Source: Neocallimastix lanati (nom. inval.) (lineage: Eukaryota > Neocallimastigomycota > Neocallimastigomycetes > Neocallimastigales > Neocallimastigaceae). Taken from it: 64,000 nucleotides of DNA. This document shows positions 54,060-64,000 of this stretch, piece by piece. The stretch is taken from assembly GCA_016946835.1 (NCBI GenBank), contig JACVTC010000017.1:342501-406500 (forward strand), given 5' to 3'. The position numbers and the translations under genes were made by a program. Below the pieces are notes generated by a model. It saw only the letters and a list, made by a program, of their open reading frames with translations. It did no database searches and was not told the DNA's origin. The stretch's first letter is position 1. Every line of letters starts with the position of its first letter.

Positions 54060-56233
54060 AAGAAATAAATTATGTAACCACCAAAACTCCAAAGCAAAAC
54101 CGCAAAATTTTCTGGTTATAAACAAAATTTTTATGGTACTGATACCAAAGAACATGTAGAGGAAATTTCCTTCGCAAATGGGGAAACAATATAACTGACT
54201 CATATTGGAACATATAAAAGATATATCAATCACAATCTAATTATCCTAAACGACATCCTAAATGTTGCAAACTTTAAAGGAAGCTTATTATCAATGGATA
54301 GTCTTAGTCAAAATTACTATAAGAATATATTAGACCGAGAAAATAATTAAAACTTCGTAACGATATTCAATAAGAAAAGGAATAAAATATGCAAAGTTGA
54401 GGCCAACTCAGTCAAAGTCTATAGAATATGGACATCAAGAAATAAATTCAATTTCAAAAATAATATTAACAAAATGTGTGATAATTTAACGAAAATCGAT
54501 GATAAAATGCAACTTTGTCATGGATTAATGGCACACTTTTATATAGAAAAATTAAAGAATAAATTAAAAGACATCGAAATAAAAGATTCATGTCAAATCT
54601 GTGCAAGCTTCAAGTTACAAAACAAACCGTACTACCCTTCTAACAAAGAGCTTCCAAAGCATTTGAATTAATAGACATGAACACAGTAACCATCGATAAA
54701 CCATCCATGTATAAAAGTAAATACATTTTAATCATCCTAGATGACTAAACAAGATATGGATGGGTTCTATTCACCAATTCAAAAGAAAAAATTTTCAATA
54801 TATTCCTCAAATGGTACAAGAAAATTAAAAACATATTCAACTAAAACATTAAGTACATCAGAACGGACAATGGGACAGAATTCAAAAAATTCATATTTCT
54901 AAAAACTCTGTAATAACGAAGACATTATACAACAATTCACTGTTCCATACAAAATGGCCGTTCCGAAAGATTCAACGAAACAATTATTAATTTAGCAAAA
55001 ACCACACTAAAGGATGCTAAACTTAATGGACATTTCATGGAAGATATTGTCAGTACTGCGAACTATATATATACATAACCGAATATCTCATAACAGTATT
55101 AACCAACAAATTCCTTATGAATTATACAACGAAAAGGTGGATGACAATAAATTCGAAGACTTTGGATGTCTATTTTTTTATTATGTACCAAAGCAATTTC
55201 GAAAACAGCTCGATAATTCCACTTCTCCATAGGTATTTTTATCTGTTATGATTACACAAACCATACAGCATATAGGTTCTATGATTTTTATAATAACAAA
55301 ATCATCACTTCAAGAGCAGTCGAATTCTACGAAGACATTTTTCCAAATGTCTCAAAACCATCCTCTTATCCTTCTTCTATTCCTTTTCCCCTTTTTTTGA
55401 AGTTAAGGGGGAAACCGACGACATAAACAAAAACTACGGCACACAAAATATTAACAGCATCAATAATAACAATAATAATTCTGATTTTAATATAAATAAT
55501 CCTATAAATTACAACATTTCAAACTTAAATTCTTATACTAATACAACCAACACTAACAAATTAAATTCTCAAAATTTACCTGTAACAACCAACAAATTCA
55601 TTTTGATAACCTTAATCAAAACTTAAATCAAATTCCATATTATCCAAATAATTTATTTTATTACAAAAAATTCCTTTCTCTCATTATCAAATTCTACCAA
55701 AATGACACATCCATGAACATCAAAATTTCAATCAAAATTTAAATTATCAACATTTCAATGATTATTATAATTACTTAAATAAATACAAATACAATAATTC
55801 AAATAGTTTAACTGATTATCATTTAGTCATTTTTGGTCAAAATAAAACTGAAAATTATAATAATTTAAATTAAAATAAATTAAACAATTTAAATCCTAAT
55901 TTAAATTTAAATAATATAAACAATAAAATTCTGTATAACTTTTTTTTTAAATAATAATGATGAACACTTGAATTTAATTACTGGCAATAATAGGACTGAT
56001 GAACCAACCAATTTAGAAAAACAAGGTAATAAGAATTACTCAATTTTAAATGATAAATCAATTACAAATGCTTCAAATACAAATAATCTTAGCTGTTTAA
56101 ATTCCAAACTTGATCATGAAGTAAATAAAAGCAATATAAACAATGAAAAACAACATGAAGATAATATCAATAATGAAGAACCCCCAGGTAAACTCAAAGA
56201 TAATGACATCAATATCAAAAATCAGTACTCAAC
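54060..56233 (+). pseudogene. copia Pol relic: protease-like, integrase, Asn-rich linker
   Basis: The reading frames are broken but the order is that of copia pol. The segment after the protease shows EISFANGETI and LLSMDSL. A GAG-pre-integrase zinc region follows (CHGLMAHFYIEKL, SCQICASFKLQNKP), then the integrase core (KYILIILDD, YIRTDNGTEFKKF, NGRSERFNETIINLA) and the LRVFGC-like KFEDFGCLFFYY. After about 55430 comes an Asn-rich linker with an open piece at 55968-56246. E7 is inserted at 56234 and the relic resumes at 62830. Confidence 0.8.
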
Positions 56234-56937
56234 TGTAAAGATGTGATTATCCCAATCACATTTTAAATTAAAAAATTTTTCATGTGTAATTCAAAAATGT
56301 AAATTATTCTTTGATTTATAAAATAATAAACAAAGTAAATAAATCATATGAACTAAATTTTTGAATTATATTCTTTAAGCCACAAGATAAATTTTTAATG
56401 TAATAATTTTTATAAAATTTAATTCTGAGAAAATTATTGTTGTAAAATAATTTAAATGAATTAATTAAAGTTTAAAACAAAATAAATTAATAATTTATTT
56501 TGTGAAAATTAAGTTTCAAAATTTAATCATGACTCCTTTAACATTGTTTTTAAATCGAAAATAAATAAAGACTTTACTTATAATATTAAAATAATAAATA
56601 GATAATATATGTACTTAATTTTAATTATTTAATATTTAGTTTAATTAATAATTATATTTTTCTAAATTTAGCTATAATTTACAAATTTATTATTTAATAA
56701 AATTCATTAGGATAGTTTTATATTAAAATATATGTAATTTAAATAAAATAATATATTATCAATGTATTTAGGAAAAGTATATATAGAAGATACTTTTCAC
56801 ATTTTTTCTCGATGTAATTGTTATTTTAACAAATAACTATTAAATATTAATAAAATATATTTTAATAAAAAATTTTTTAATAAAATAAAATTTATTGTAT
56901 TTTGTTATTGTAATCTATTTTAGTGTTTTCTTTTACA
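56234..56937 (+). repeat. E7 5' LTR
   Basis: The 704-bp LTR has TGTAAAG/CTTTTACA ends. U3/R is placed at 56814 from the TATA box and the primer complementarity, so R-U5 is about 124 nt. Confidence 0.93.
56778..56824 (+). promoter_or_regulatory. E7 TATA box and self-priming transcript start
   Basis: TATATATA (56778-56785) is followed 36 nt later by GTAATTGTTAT (56814-56824), preceded by CGAT. This is the exact complement of the primer site at 56938-56948. Confidence 0.78.
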
Positions 56938-56948
56938 ATAACAATTAC
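56938..56948 (+). promoter_or_regulatory. E7 self-primer-binding site
   Basis: ATAACAATTAC directly follows the LTR. It pairs over 11 nt with the inferred mRNA 5' end, the same length as in Tf1. Confidence 0.78.
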
Positions 56949-57354
56949 CTTTTATTTTACAAAATACGTTGCAATAACAGAATCCGCAAGCTGAAGATTT
57001 TTTTTTGGTCTACCGCCGGTCAAGAGTTTTTATTCAGAGCTAACCATTTTGGAATCAATAATTGGACTGTAATCGAGGACTACAATTCAGGGATTAAATG
57101 AACATTGTATCTAGTAATACAGACTAAAACAAGTGAAAAAACTCCTTCTATCCTTCTAATAACCAGAAAAAAAAAATTATTATTCAAAATTAATAAGCCA
57201 TTTATAAAAAATTAGTTTACTCGACCATCACTATACATAATTGGATAGAGACCTGGTCGACTTTACTAATATAATTATAAAGTTATTAATTTTGAGAAAA
57301 CAAAACAAAGCAAAAAATAAATAAATAAATAATTAAATAATAAATTTTCTTAAA
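56949..57354 (+). other. E7 gag leader
   Basis: This is non-coding. It contains TTTACTCGACCA ... GGATAGAG ... TGGTCGACTTTA (57215-57264), where TCGACCA and TGGTCGA can pair as a 7-bp stem; related blocks occur in E6 and E2. No ATG is in frame with gag. Confidence 0.6.
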
Positions 57355-60300
57355 TTGGAAGACTTAGAAAGACTCTTTGAAACATTATCCTTGGAAGAGA
57401 TAGTGGAGAATCACGAAGAAAACAATGCATTTGGTGTAATTAATAAGCCGCCATCATTTACTGGAAGAAAATGCGACCTTGAGGGATTCCTTACAAGGGC
57501 AGAACTAGCAATGGAATCCCGACCAAATCAATTTAATAACGATGCAGCAAGAGTAAGATTCCTAATGTCTTACATGCTTGGGAAACCTTTGGAATGGGTC
57601 TCTTTCTTGCGTAGAAATAATAGCCCATTACTTAACTCATACGATGACTTCGTGAAAGAGTTAAAATCAAACTTCGGTGATTATACTAGCGAATCCATTG
57701 TTGCCAATAGTAAGCTGTGTAGTATTTATCAAAAGAAGAATGGGCACGTATTTGAATATATTTCAGAATTTCAAAGGATCGCTCAATACTCTGATTTTAA
57801 TGAAAGTGCAAAAATATATATGTTCATTAGAGGATTAAAACAACCATTAAGAGAGAAACTTGCTTTAATCGATCCAAATCCTAGATCTCTTGATAGGTTA
57901 ACTACTGCAGTATTAAATATAGAAAGCTTAATTAGAAGAAACGAAAAGGTAGAATTTTTTTGTAATACTGCTGTGCATAACGACCCAATGGACATCGACC
58001 TTTACAGTATAAAAAGAGGTCCCAACGAGAGAAAATATACTTACCGTCCAATAAAGTATAAAGAAGAAAAGAGAGATTATTCAGAAGAAAGAAAGAAGGG
58101 CGTTTGTTTCCTATGTAAGCAACCCGGACATCTTAACTTCAATTGTCCAAATAAGATAAAGCCAAAAAACTTAAGGTTAATTATGAAGGGAAAGGATACC
58201 GATGATAGTGTTATGGGTAACTTTTCAAATATGCGTAGAATAAGAAGACTTACTGAACAAGAAGAACTTGTAATGATGACAGAAGTTACTTGTGAAGAAA
58301 AAAATCAACAAAAAACAAATATTTTAGATTTTTTTATCAAGACTAATGAAATTGAAGAAAGCAAGGTTAAGGTTCTTATTGACTCTGGATCCGACTTAAA
58401 TTTTATCCATCCGGAGGTCGTAAAAAAACTTGGTATTAAGACCGAAAGGATCAACAAGTCTTTTAGCGTTTCAGGACTTGGATATGGAATCGCTAATGTC
58501 ACTAAAGAAACTGAAAAATGTATTCTACGTTATAAGAACCACTTAGAAATTATTCAATTTTATGTTCTCCGAATCCCAGATGTAGATGTGATTCTAGGAC
58601 TACCTTGGATTGATAAGCACAGTCCAAGTAATTACCATGATGCTAAGAAAATCGCTTTTAGTTCTGGTTTTTGTGCTCGCCATTGTAATAATGGAAAAAG
58701 AAGAAGAAGCAAAAGAAAAAGGACTATTAAGAGAAATAAGATGGCTATTCTTGAACAAGAACTTAAAGTAACTGATGAAGAAAAAAGGGAAGAACCATCC
58801 TGTTCAAGATCCACTTTAAAATATTATTCTGACTCCGAATCCGAACCCGAACCATATTTCAAAGGACGAGTTGTTCGAACTATAAATGATGAATCCGATA
58901 GCGATTATGATTTAGATGATAATTTTATGTACGATAGTATTAGTGAAAGTGAATTAGAAAAAAGTTTAAAATGTGAAAATAATAGTGATAGTATAGTTAA
59001 AAATGACTCATGTAATAATATTAATTCATGTAATAATATTAATGTTTCATGTAAAAAATTTAAATCTTGTAACGAAAATGAAAATTTAAATAAAAATCAA
59101 AATTCGGTCACCGTACCAATCATCTATTTAGATTATAAAGAAGTGTTTAATGAAAAAAATTGTAGTGTGTTACCTCCACATAGAGTATATGATTGTGAGA
59201 TAAATTTAAAAGATAATTCAATTTTATTTTATGGTCCTTTGTATCCTTTGACGGAATTAGAGCGTGAAGAATTAAAGAAACAATTAAAGGAATTATTAGA
59301 TAAAGGATTCATTAGAAAATCCACTTCTCCTGCTGGTGCTCCAGTTCTATTTGTTAGGAAAAAAGATGGTACATTACGTTTAGTTATTGATTATAGAAAG
59401 TTAAATGAAATGACGATACGTAATTCATATCCTTTACCTTTAATTAGTGAACTACTTGATAGAGTTAAAGGTGCTAAAATATTTACGAAATTAGATTTAA
59501 AATCTGCATATAATCTAGTCCGCATTAAAGAAGGCGATGAATATAAAACTGCCTTTAGAACCAGATATGGGCATTTTGAATTCTTAGTTATGCCTTTCGG
59601 ACTAAAGAATGCACCTGCTACTTTTCAGCACTTTATCAATGATGTTCTCAGTGATTATTTAGATGATTTTGTCATTTCTTATATTGATGATATTCTTATC
59701 TTTTCCAATAATATCGAAGAGCATCACATACATGTTAAAAAGGTATTAAAAATATTACTTGAAAATAATTTAATTGTGAAATTGGAAAAATGTGAATTTG
59801 ATAAATCGGAAACCACTTTCCTTGGCTATGTAATTTCGAAAGATGGATTAAAAATGGATAATGAAAAAGTTAAAGCAATTTTAGAATGGCCTTCTCCAAC
59901 AAACGTTAAGGAAGTCCAATCGTTCATCGGTCGTTGCAATTATTATCGTCTTTTCATAAAAGATTTTGCTAAAATCGCAAATCCTATTCACAAACTCACT
60001 AGAAAAAATGTTGAATTTGTTTGGGGTAAAGATCAACAAGACGCTTTCGATAAATTAAAGCATTTATTTACTACTGCTCCTATCTTAAGAAATCCTGACA
60101 GCGATAAACCTTTTATAGTTGAAACTGATGCTAGTAACTTTGCTATTGGAGCTGTATTATCGCAAGAATTTGAAGGTAAATTACATCCCGTTGCATTTCT
60201 CTCGAAAAGTTTAACTAAATGTCAGAGGAATTACCAAATTTATGATAAGAAATTGTTAGCAATCAAATTAGCACTTGAGGAATGGCGACATTACTTAGAA

Positions 60301-62092
60301 GGTGCTCGACATCAATTTATCGTTTATACTGATCAAAAAAATCTTACTTTCCCTAGAAAACCAGAAATGCTCTCTCAACGACAAATTCGTTGGTACGAAT
60401 TTTTATCTAGATTTGATTTTAAGCTTATTTATCGTGCTGGAAAGAAGTCTGGCAAACCTGATTTACTGTCAAGAAGAAGTGATCATTTATTCGCCAATTT
60501 ACGAACTGTGTCAAAATGTTGTTTAACAATTAGTAAAAAATCTAGTGATTCTCTCATTAATTCCATATTGTCTTCATTAAATTCGGATGAATTATTTTGT
60601 AAAATTAAAACTTATTTAAGCAACAATTCCTCATCTTCACCTCCTATAAATAATATAAATAAAGTAAAAATTGATGAGGAAGGATTTCTACTTTTTGATA
60701 ATTTGATTTATGTTCCTGAATCATTAAGAACGAGGATTCTTGAACTTCATCATGATTCAGTTTCTGCTGGTCATTTTGGTATTAAAAAAAACGTTCGAAC
60801 TTATTTCCCGTAATTTTTGGTGGCCAAAATTATTCAATGATGTTTCTAGGTTTGTTAGGTCTTGTGAGATTTGTTGTAAAAACAAGGTCCCACGTCATAA
60901 ACCTTACGGTCTTCTTTCACCTCTTTCTACACCGAATAAACCGTGGTCTGAATTGTCTATGGATTTTATTGTTGATCTGCCTAAGTCTAAAGATCTTACT
61001 TGTATTATGGTTGTTGTAGATCGTTTAACTAAAAAATCACATTTTATTCCCTTTCGCTGTCTTCCTACTGCTGCCATTGCCGCTGTTGCTTTTCTTTCTA
61101 CTATTTTTCGTTTGCATGGCTTACCGGAATCTATTATTTCTGACAGAGGTTCTCAGTTTACTTCTGCGTTTTAGAACAGACTATGTAGCCTTTATGACAT
61201 TGAACATTCTCTTTCTACTGCTAATCATCCTCAAACAGATGGTCAAACGGAGAGGGTGAACGTGATATTGGAACAATATCTCCGTTGCTTCATCAATGAA
61301 AGACAAAACAATTGGGCTGATCTTTTACCATTTGCTGAGTTCTCATATAATAACTCTATACAGCAATCAATTAATCAAACACCATTTTTTGCAAATTATG
61401 GATTTAATCCTAAAGCTCATCCAGAAATTCCATCTAATAAAAGACCTAGTAGGGCGGAAAAACGTGTAATTGAGATTAATGAAAATATAAATTTTTTAAA
61501 AGAGAATTTACATAGAGCAAAAGAAACTTATAAGAAATATGCTGATCAAAAAAGAATGGATCTTCCTAAATTCGAAATTGGTGATAAAGTTTGGTTACTT
61601 AAAGGAATTAACGTAAAAAATAAGAAAAAGAAGCTTTCTAATCAAATGGCTGGTCCCTTTAAAATTAGTAAGAAAATAAGTGATTTAGCTTACTAACTTA
61701 ATCTTCCAAAGGGAATGCGTTGCCATCCAGTTTTTCATGTTTCATTACTTGAACCTTACTATGAAAACGAATTTAAAGATAGGAGAAATTACAAAAGAAA
61801 AAATATACGTTTAACAACTGATTATGAAGAAAGAATTCCGGAAAGAATTAGCGACATGAAGAGACGTAATGGAAAAAACTTTTACCTTGTTTCTTGGAAA
61901 GGTCGTGATATTGTCGAAAACAGTTGGATTGAAGAAAGTCAAATCCCTGATCCACAGTTAATTCAAGAATATCAAAAAAGATGCAGAAAAGGAAAACAAC
62001 CAACTGATACTGAGGAATCTGTTGAACCGGAATATTATGTCAGGCATAAGTATCAACCTTTTACGATAGATATACCTTCGAGAAAACTTTGA
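57355..62092 (+). pseudogene. E7 Gag-Pol, broken Ty3 chromovirus polyprotein
   Basis: The frame opens at a TTG (57355). The first in-frame ATG lies inside the conserved Gag core, so this copy has no usable AUG start. Gag has GRKCDLEGFLTRAEL and a knuckle CFLCKQPGHLNFNC. The protease has LIDSGSD, the RT has FTKLDLKSAYN and YIDD, and RNase H has VETDASNFAIG. The integrase finger begins before a one-base insertion in an A8 run (60784-60791), which shifts the frame. The rest (integrase core with [17 protein letters not shown] and QTERVN, then a chromodomain with YLVSWKGRD) is open in the new frame except for TAG 61172-61174 and TAA 61694-61696. Compared with E2, TAG replaces the Trp of FWN and TAA a Glu. 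Confidence 0.88.
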
Positions 62093-62123
62093 TCTCGCAG
62101 GAGCTCGATTTAAGGAGGGAGAT
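62093..62123 (+). promoter_or_regulatory. E7 3' motif and polypurine tract
   Basis: TCTCGCAGGAGCTCGATTTA is followed by AGGAGGGAGAT against the 3' LTR. The block is nearly identical to the one in E2. Confidence 0.75.
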
Positions 62124-62829
62124 TGTAAAGATGTGATTATCCCAATCACATTTTAAATTAAAAAATTTTTCATGTGTAATTTAAAAATGTAAATTATTCT
62201 TTGATTTATAAAATAATAAACAAAGTAAATAAATCATATGAACTAAATTTTTGAATTATATTCTTTAAGCCACAAGATAAATTTTTAATGTAATAATTTT
62301 TATAAAATTTAATTCTGAGAAAATTATTGTTGTAAAAAATAATTTAAATGAATTAATTAAAGTTTAAAACAAAATAAATTAATAATTTATTTTGTGAAAA
62401 TTAAGTTTCAAAATTTAATCATGACTCCTTTAACATTGTTTTTAAATCGAAAATAAATAAAGACTTTACTTATAATATTAAAATAATAAATAGATAATAT
62501 ATGTACTTAATTTTAATTATTTAGTATTTAGTTTAATTAATAATTATATTTTTCTAAATTTAGCTATAATTTACAAATTTATTATTTAATAAAATTCATT
62601 AGGATAGTTTTATATTAAAATATATGTAATTTAAATAAAATAATATATTATCAATGTATTTAGGAAAAGTATATATAGAAGATACTTTTCACATTTTTTC
62701 TCGATGTAATTGTTATTTTAACAAATAACTATTAAATATTAATAAAATATATTTTAATAAAAAATTTTTTAATAAAATAAAATTTATTGTATTTTGTTAT
62801 TGTAATCTATTTTAGTGTTTTCTTTTACA
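62124..62829 (+). repeat. E7 3' LTR
   Basis: This 706-bp direct repeat of 56234-56937 is followed by the target duplication TCAAC. Confidence 0.93.
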
Positions 62830-62834
62830 TCAAC

Positions 62835-63926
62835 TTTCATCCTGGATTCAATTCTAGAAAATTACAATTTTAGTGAAAATGTGAAAAACAAGGAAAACAT
62901 TAGCGAAACCCCCCCCCATTTAAATTGGAAGTAAAGATAAAAGTAAGGAAAATAATGTTATAATTGAATTAAACAAGAATAAATCCAATGAAAATGTATC
63001 AAATAATCTGAATAATAATAGCTAATAAAAACGACGAAGAAATGAAACAGAGAAAAAATAACTCTCTTAAAATAGAAAATCGCAAAATAGACAAAAAAAA
63101 AATTAAGTCCAAAAGAACTAGTAACCAACATGAATACAACAATAGAAGTAATAAAAGAAAATGAGAGAAAAATGAAAGTAATGCCAATACAAAGTTCAAA
63201 TCTTTTATCATAGTAGGTAAAATGGCAAACTATTCTGTTAACATTCAGGTTGAACCAGAGAATTTTAGAGATGTAAAATATAAACCAAATAAGTACGATT
63301 GGTTAAAGGCTGTCAATGATAAATTGAAAAATATGAGAGATTCAAAAGTATACGAAATAGTTAATAAGGTTCCCTTGAACGCAAATATTATAACGCCATG
63401 ATGACTATTTAAATATAAACATGATTCTGAAGGAAATGTCATAAAAAGAAAAGCCCTCTTAGTCGCGAGAGGATTTAATGTAAAAATATGATCAATATCT
63501 TTACTACATTAATTAATTTATTTTGTACATTAAATAATTTATTATAATTTATGTTCATAAGAACATATTACATGTACTAATTTGAATCGAATTTAAAATG
63601 CTTAGAAGCAAACCATGTTTATATGCAAGTTTAATAAAAGAAGAGAAATTACTTATATCCTAGCTGTTTATGTTGATGACATACTTATAACAGGAACTGA
63701 AGAAGAAATTCACAAGAACAAGAAAATTTCTGAAAGAGAAATTCCAGATCACAGATGTAGGTGAAGCCAATTTTATTATTTGAGTAAATTTTGAAAAATG
63801 CAAAGATGGTTATTTATTACATCAAAAAAAAAATACACCAAAGACATATTGAAAAGATTCAATATTGATAAATTCGTACTTTCACCAAATAAGATTGTAA
63901 AAAGTTTAGAAGAAACAGATTACAAA
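62835..63926 (+). pseudogene. copia Pol relic continued: reverse transcriptase
   Basis: This is the continuation of the relic at 54060-56233 after the E7 insertion. Broken frames show the start of copia RT (VEPENFRDVKY, KYDWLKAVNDKL, ALLVARGFN). Then comes the region around the YVDD box, in shifted frames (YVDDILITG-like, EEIHKNK), and LKEKFQITDVGEANFII and CKDGYLLHQKK. Much of RT between about 63490 and 63600 is missing. Many stops and indels show it is far older than E7. RNase H and the 3' LTR are not within the window. Confidence 0.78.
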
Positions 63927-64000
63927 TAACAAAATACATAAAATAGTTTAAAACATATAATAAAAAATTCCTTTTTTAATAAATAATCTTTTATTAAATT

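Larger units (their letters stand above)
56234..62829 (+). mobile_element. E7: Ty3 chromovirus inserted in a copia relic
   Basis: LTRs of 704 bp (56234-56937) and 706 bp (62124-62829) run TGTAAAGATGTG...CTTTTACA, flanked by a perfect TCAAC duplication (56229-56233, 62830-62834). They differ at only a handful of sites. It has a TATA box, a self-complementary primer site and the purine tract AAGGAGGGAGAT. Its gag-pol carries a one-base insertion and two nonsense codons, so this copy is dead but young. It is a sister of E2. Confidence 0.93.

Noticed and set aside
60784-60791. Programmed frameshift at the A8 run of E7 pol
   Set aside because: The site is within the integrase finger, while E2 reads straight through the same position. 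Two nonsense codons downstream confirm decay.
62999-63442. Short minus-strand ORFs
   Set aside because: They lie antisense to the copia reverse-transcriptase relic and have no conserved features.

Overview
The window is very AT-rich eukaryotic DNA built almost entirely of LTR retrotransposons inserted into one another. There is one DNA-transposase-type gene and no recognisable host housekeeping gene. The extreme A+T content, asparagine runs inside ORFs, long homopolymers and chromodomain Ty3 elements of the Tf1/sushi type point to a fungus; an anaerobic gut fungus (Neocallimastigomycota) is my best guess. This is inference only, and other AT-rich lineages are not excluded.

Layout. 1-4982: AT-rich low-complexity DNA with microsatellites and an old reversed relic (1385-2172) of a small non-autonomous LTR element, here called E1. 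4983-7125: complete E1 (196-bp LTRs, target duplication TTATT, no ORF). 7737-9029: FLYWCH/MULE transposase-like gene on the minus strand. 9520-10395: 52-bp minisatellite with a huge (TTTTA)n array. 10682-31547: Ty3 chromovirus E4, opened by two later insertions, a Ty1/copia element in its leader (11764-18282) and Ty3 chromovirus E5 at the edge of its 3' LTR (24228-30901). 31610-32963: copia-type gag relic (E8). 33529-37185: E6, a deleted Ty3 element that kept gag-protease. 37588-42857: E3, a Ty3 element with separate gag and pol on the minus strand. 43075-49878: E2, an intact Ty3 chromovirus on the minus strand. 50540-52482: second E1 copy lacking its 5' LTR. 53701-63926: decayed copia sequence split by Ty3 chromovirus E7 (56234-62829).

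The LTR pairs and 5-bp target duplications of E1, copia, E4, E5, E2 and E7 fix the order of insertion. LTR pairs are the same length or nearly so and look almost identical by eye, so most insertions are recent.

Three expression or replication themes stand out. (1) Five Ty3 elements carry, directly after the 5' LTR, 10-11 nt perfectly complementary to a stretch 34-41 nt downstream of a TATA box in the same LTR. This is the arrangement of Tf1-type self-priming of reverse transcription, and the two halves differ together between families. (2) The copia element and E1 share a primer site complementary to the anticodon arm of tRNA-Lys(CUU), which suggests that copia-type machinery mobilises E1. 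(3) Gag and Pol are linked in different ways: a single ORF (E2, E4, E5), an A AAA AAC -1 frameshift site (E3), and an in-frame UGA in a UGA-CUA-G read-through context (copia). E2, E6 and E7 also have homologous Gag N-termini that begin upstream of any AUG.
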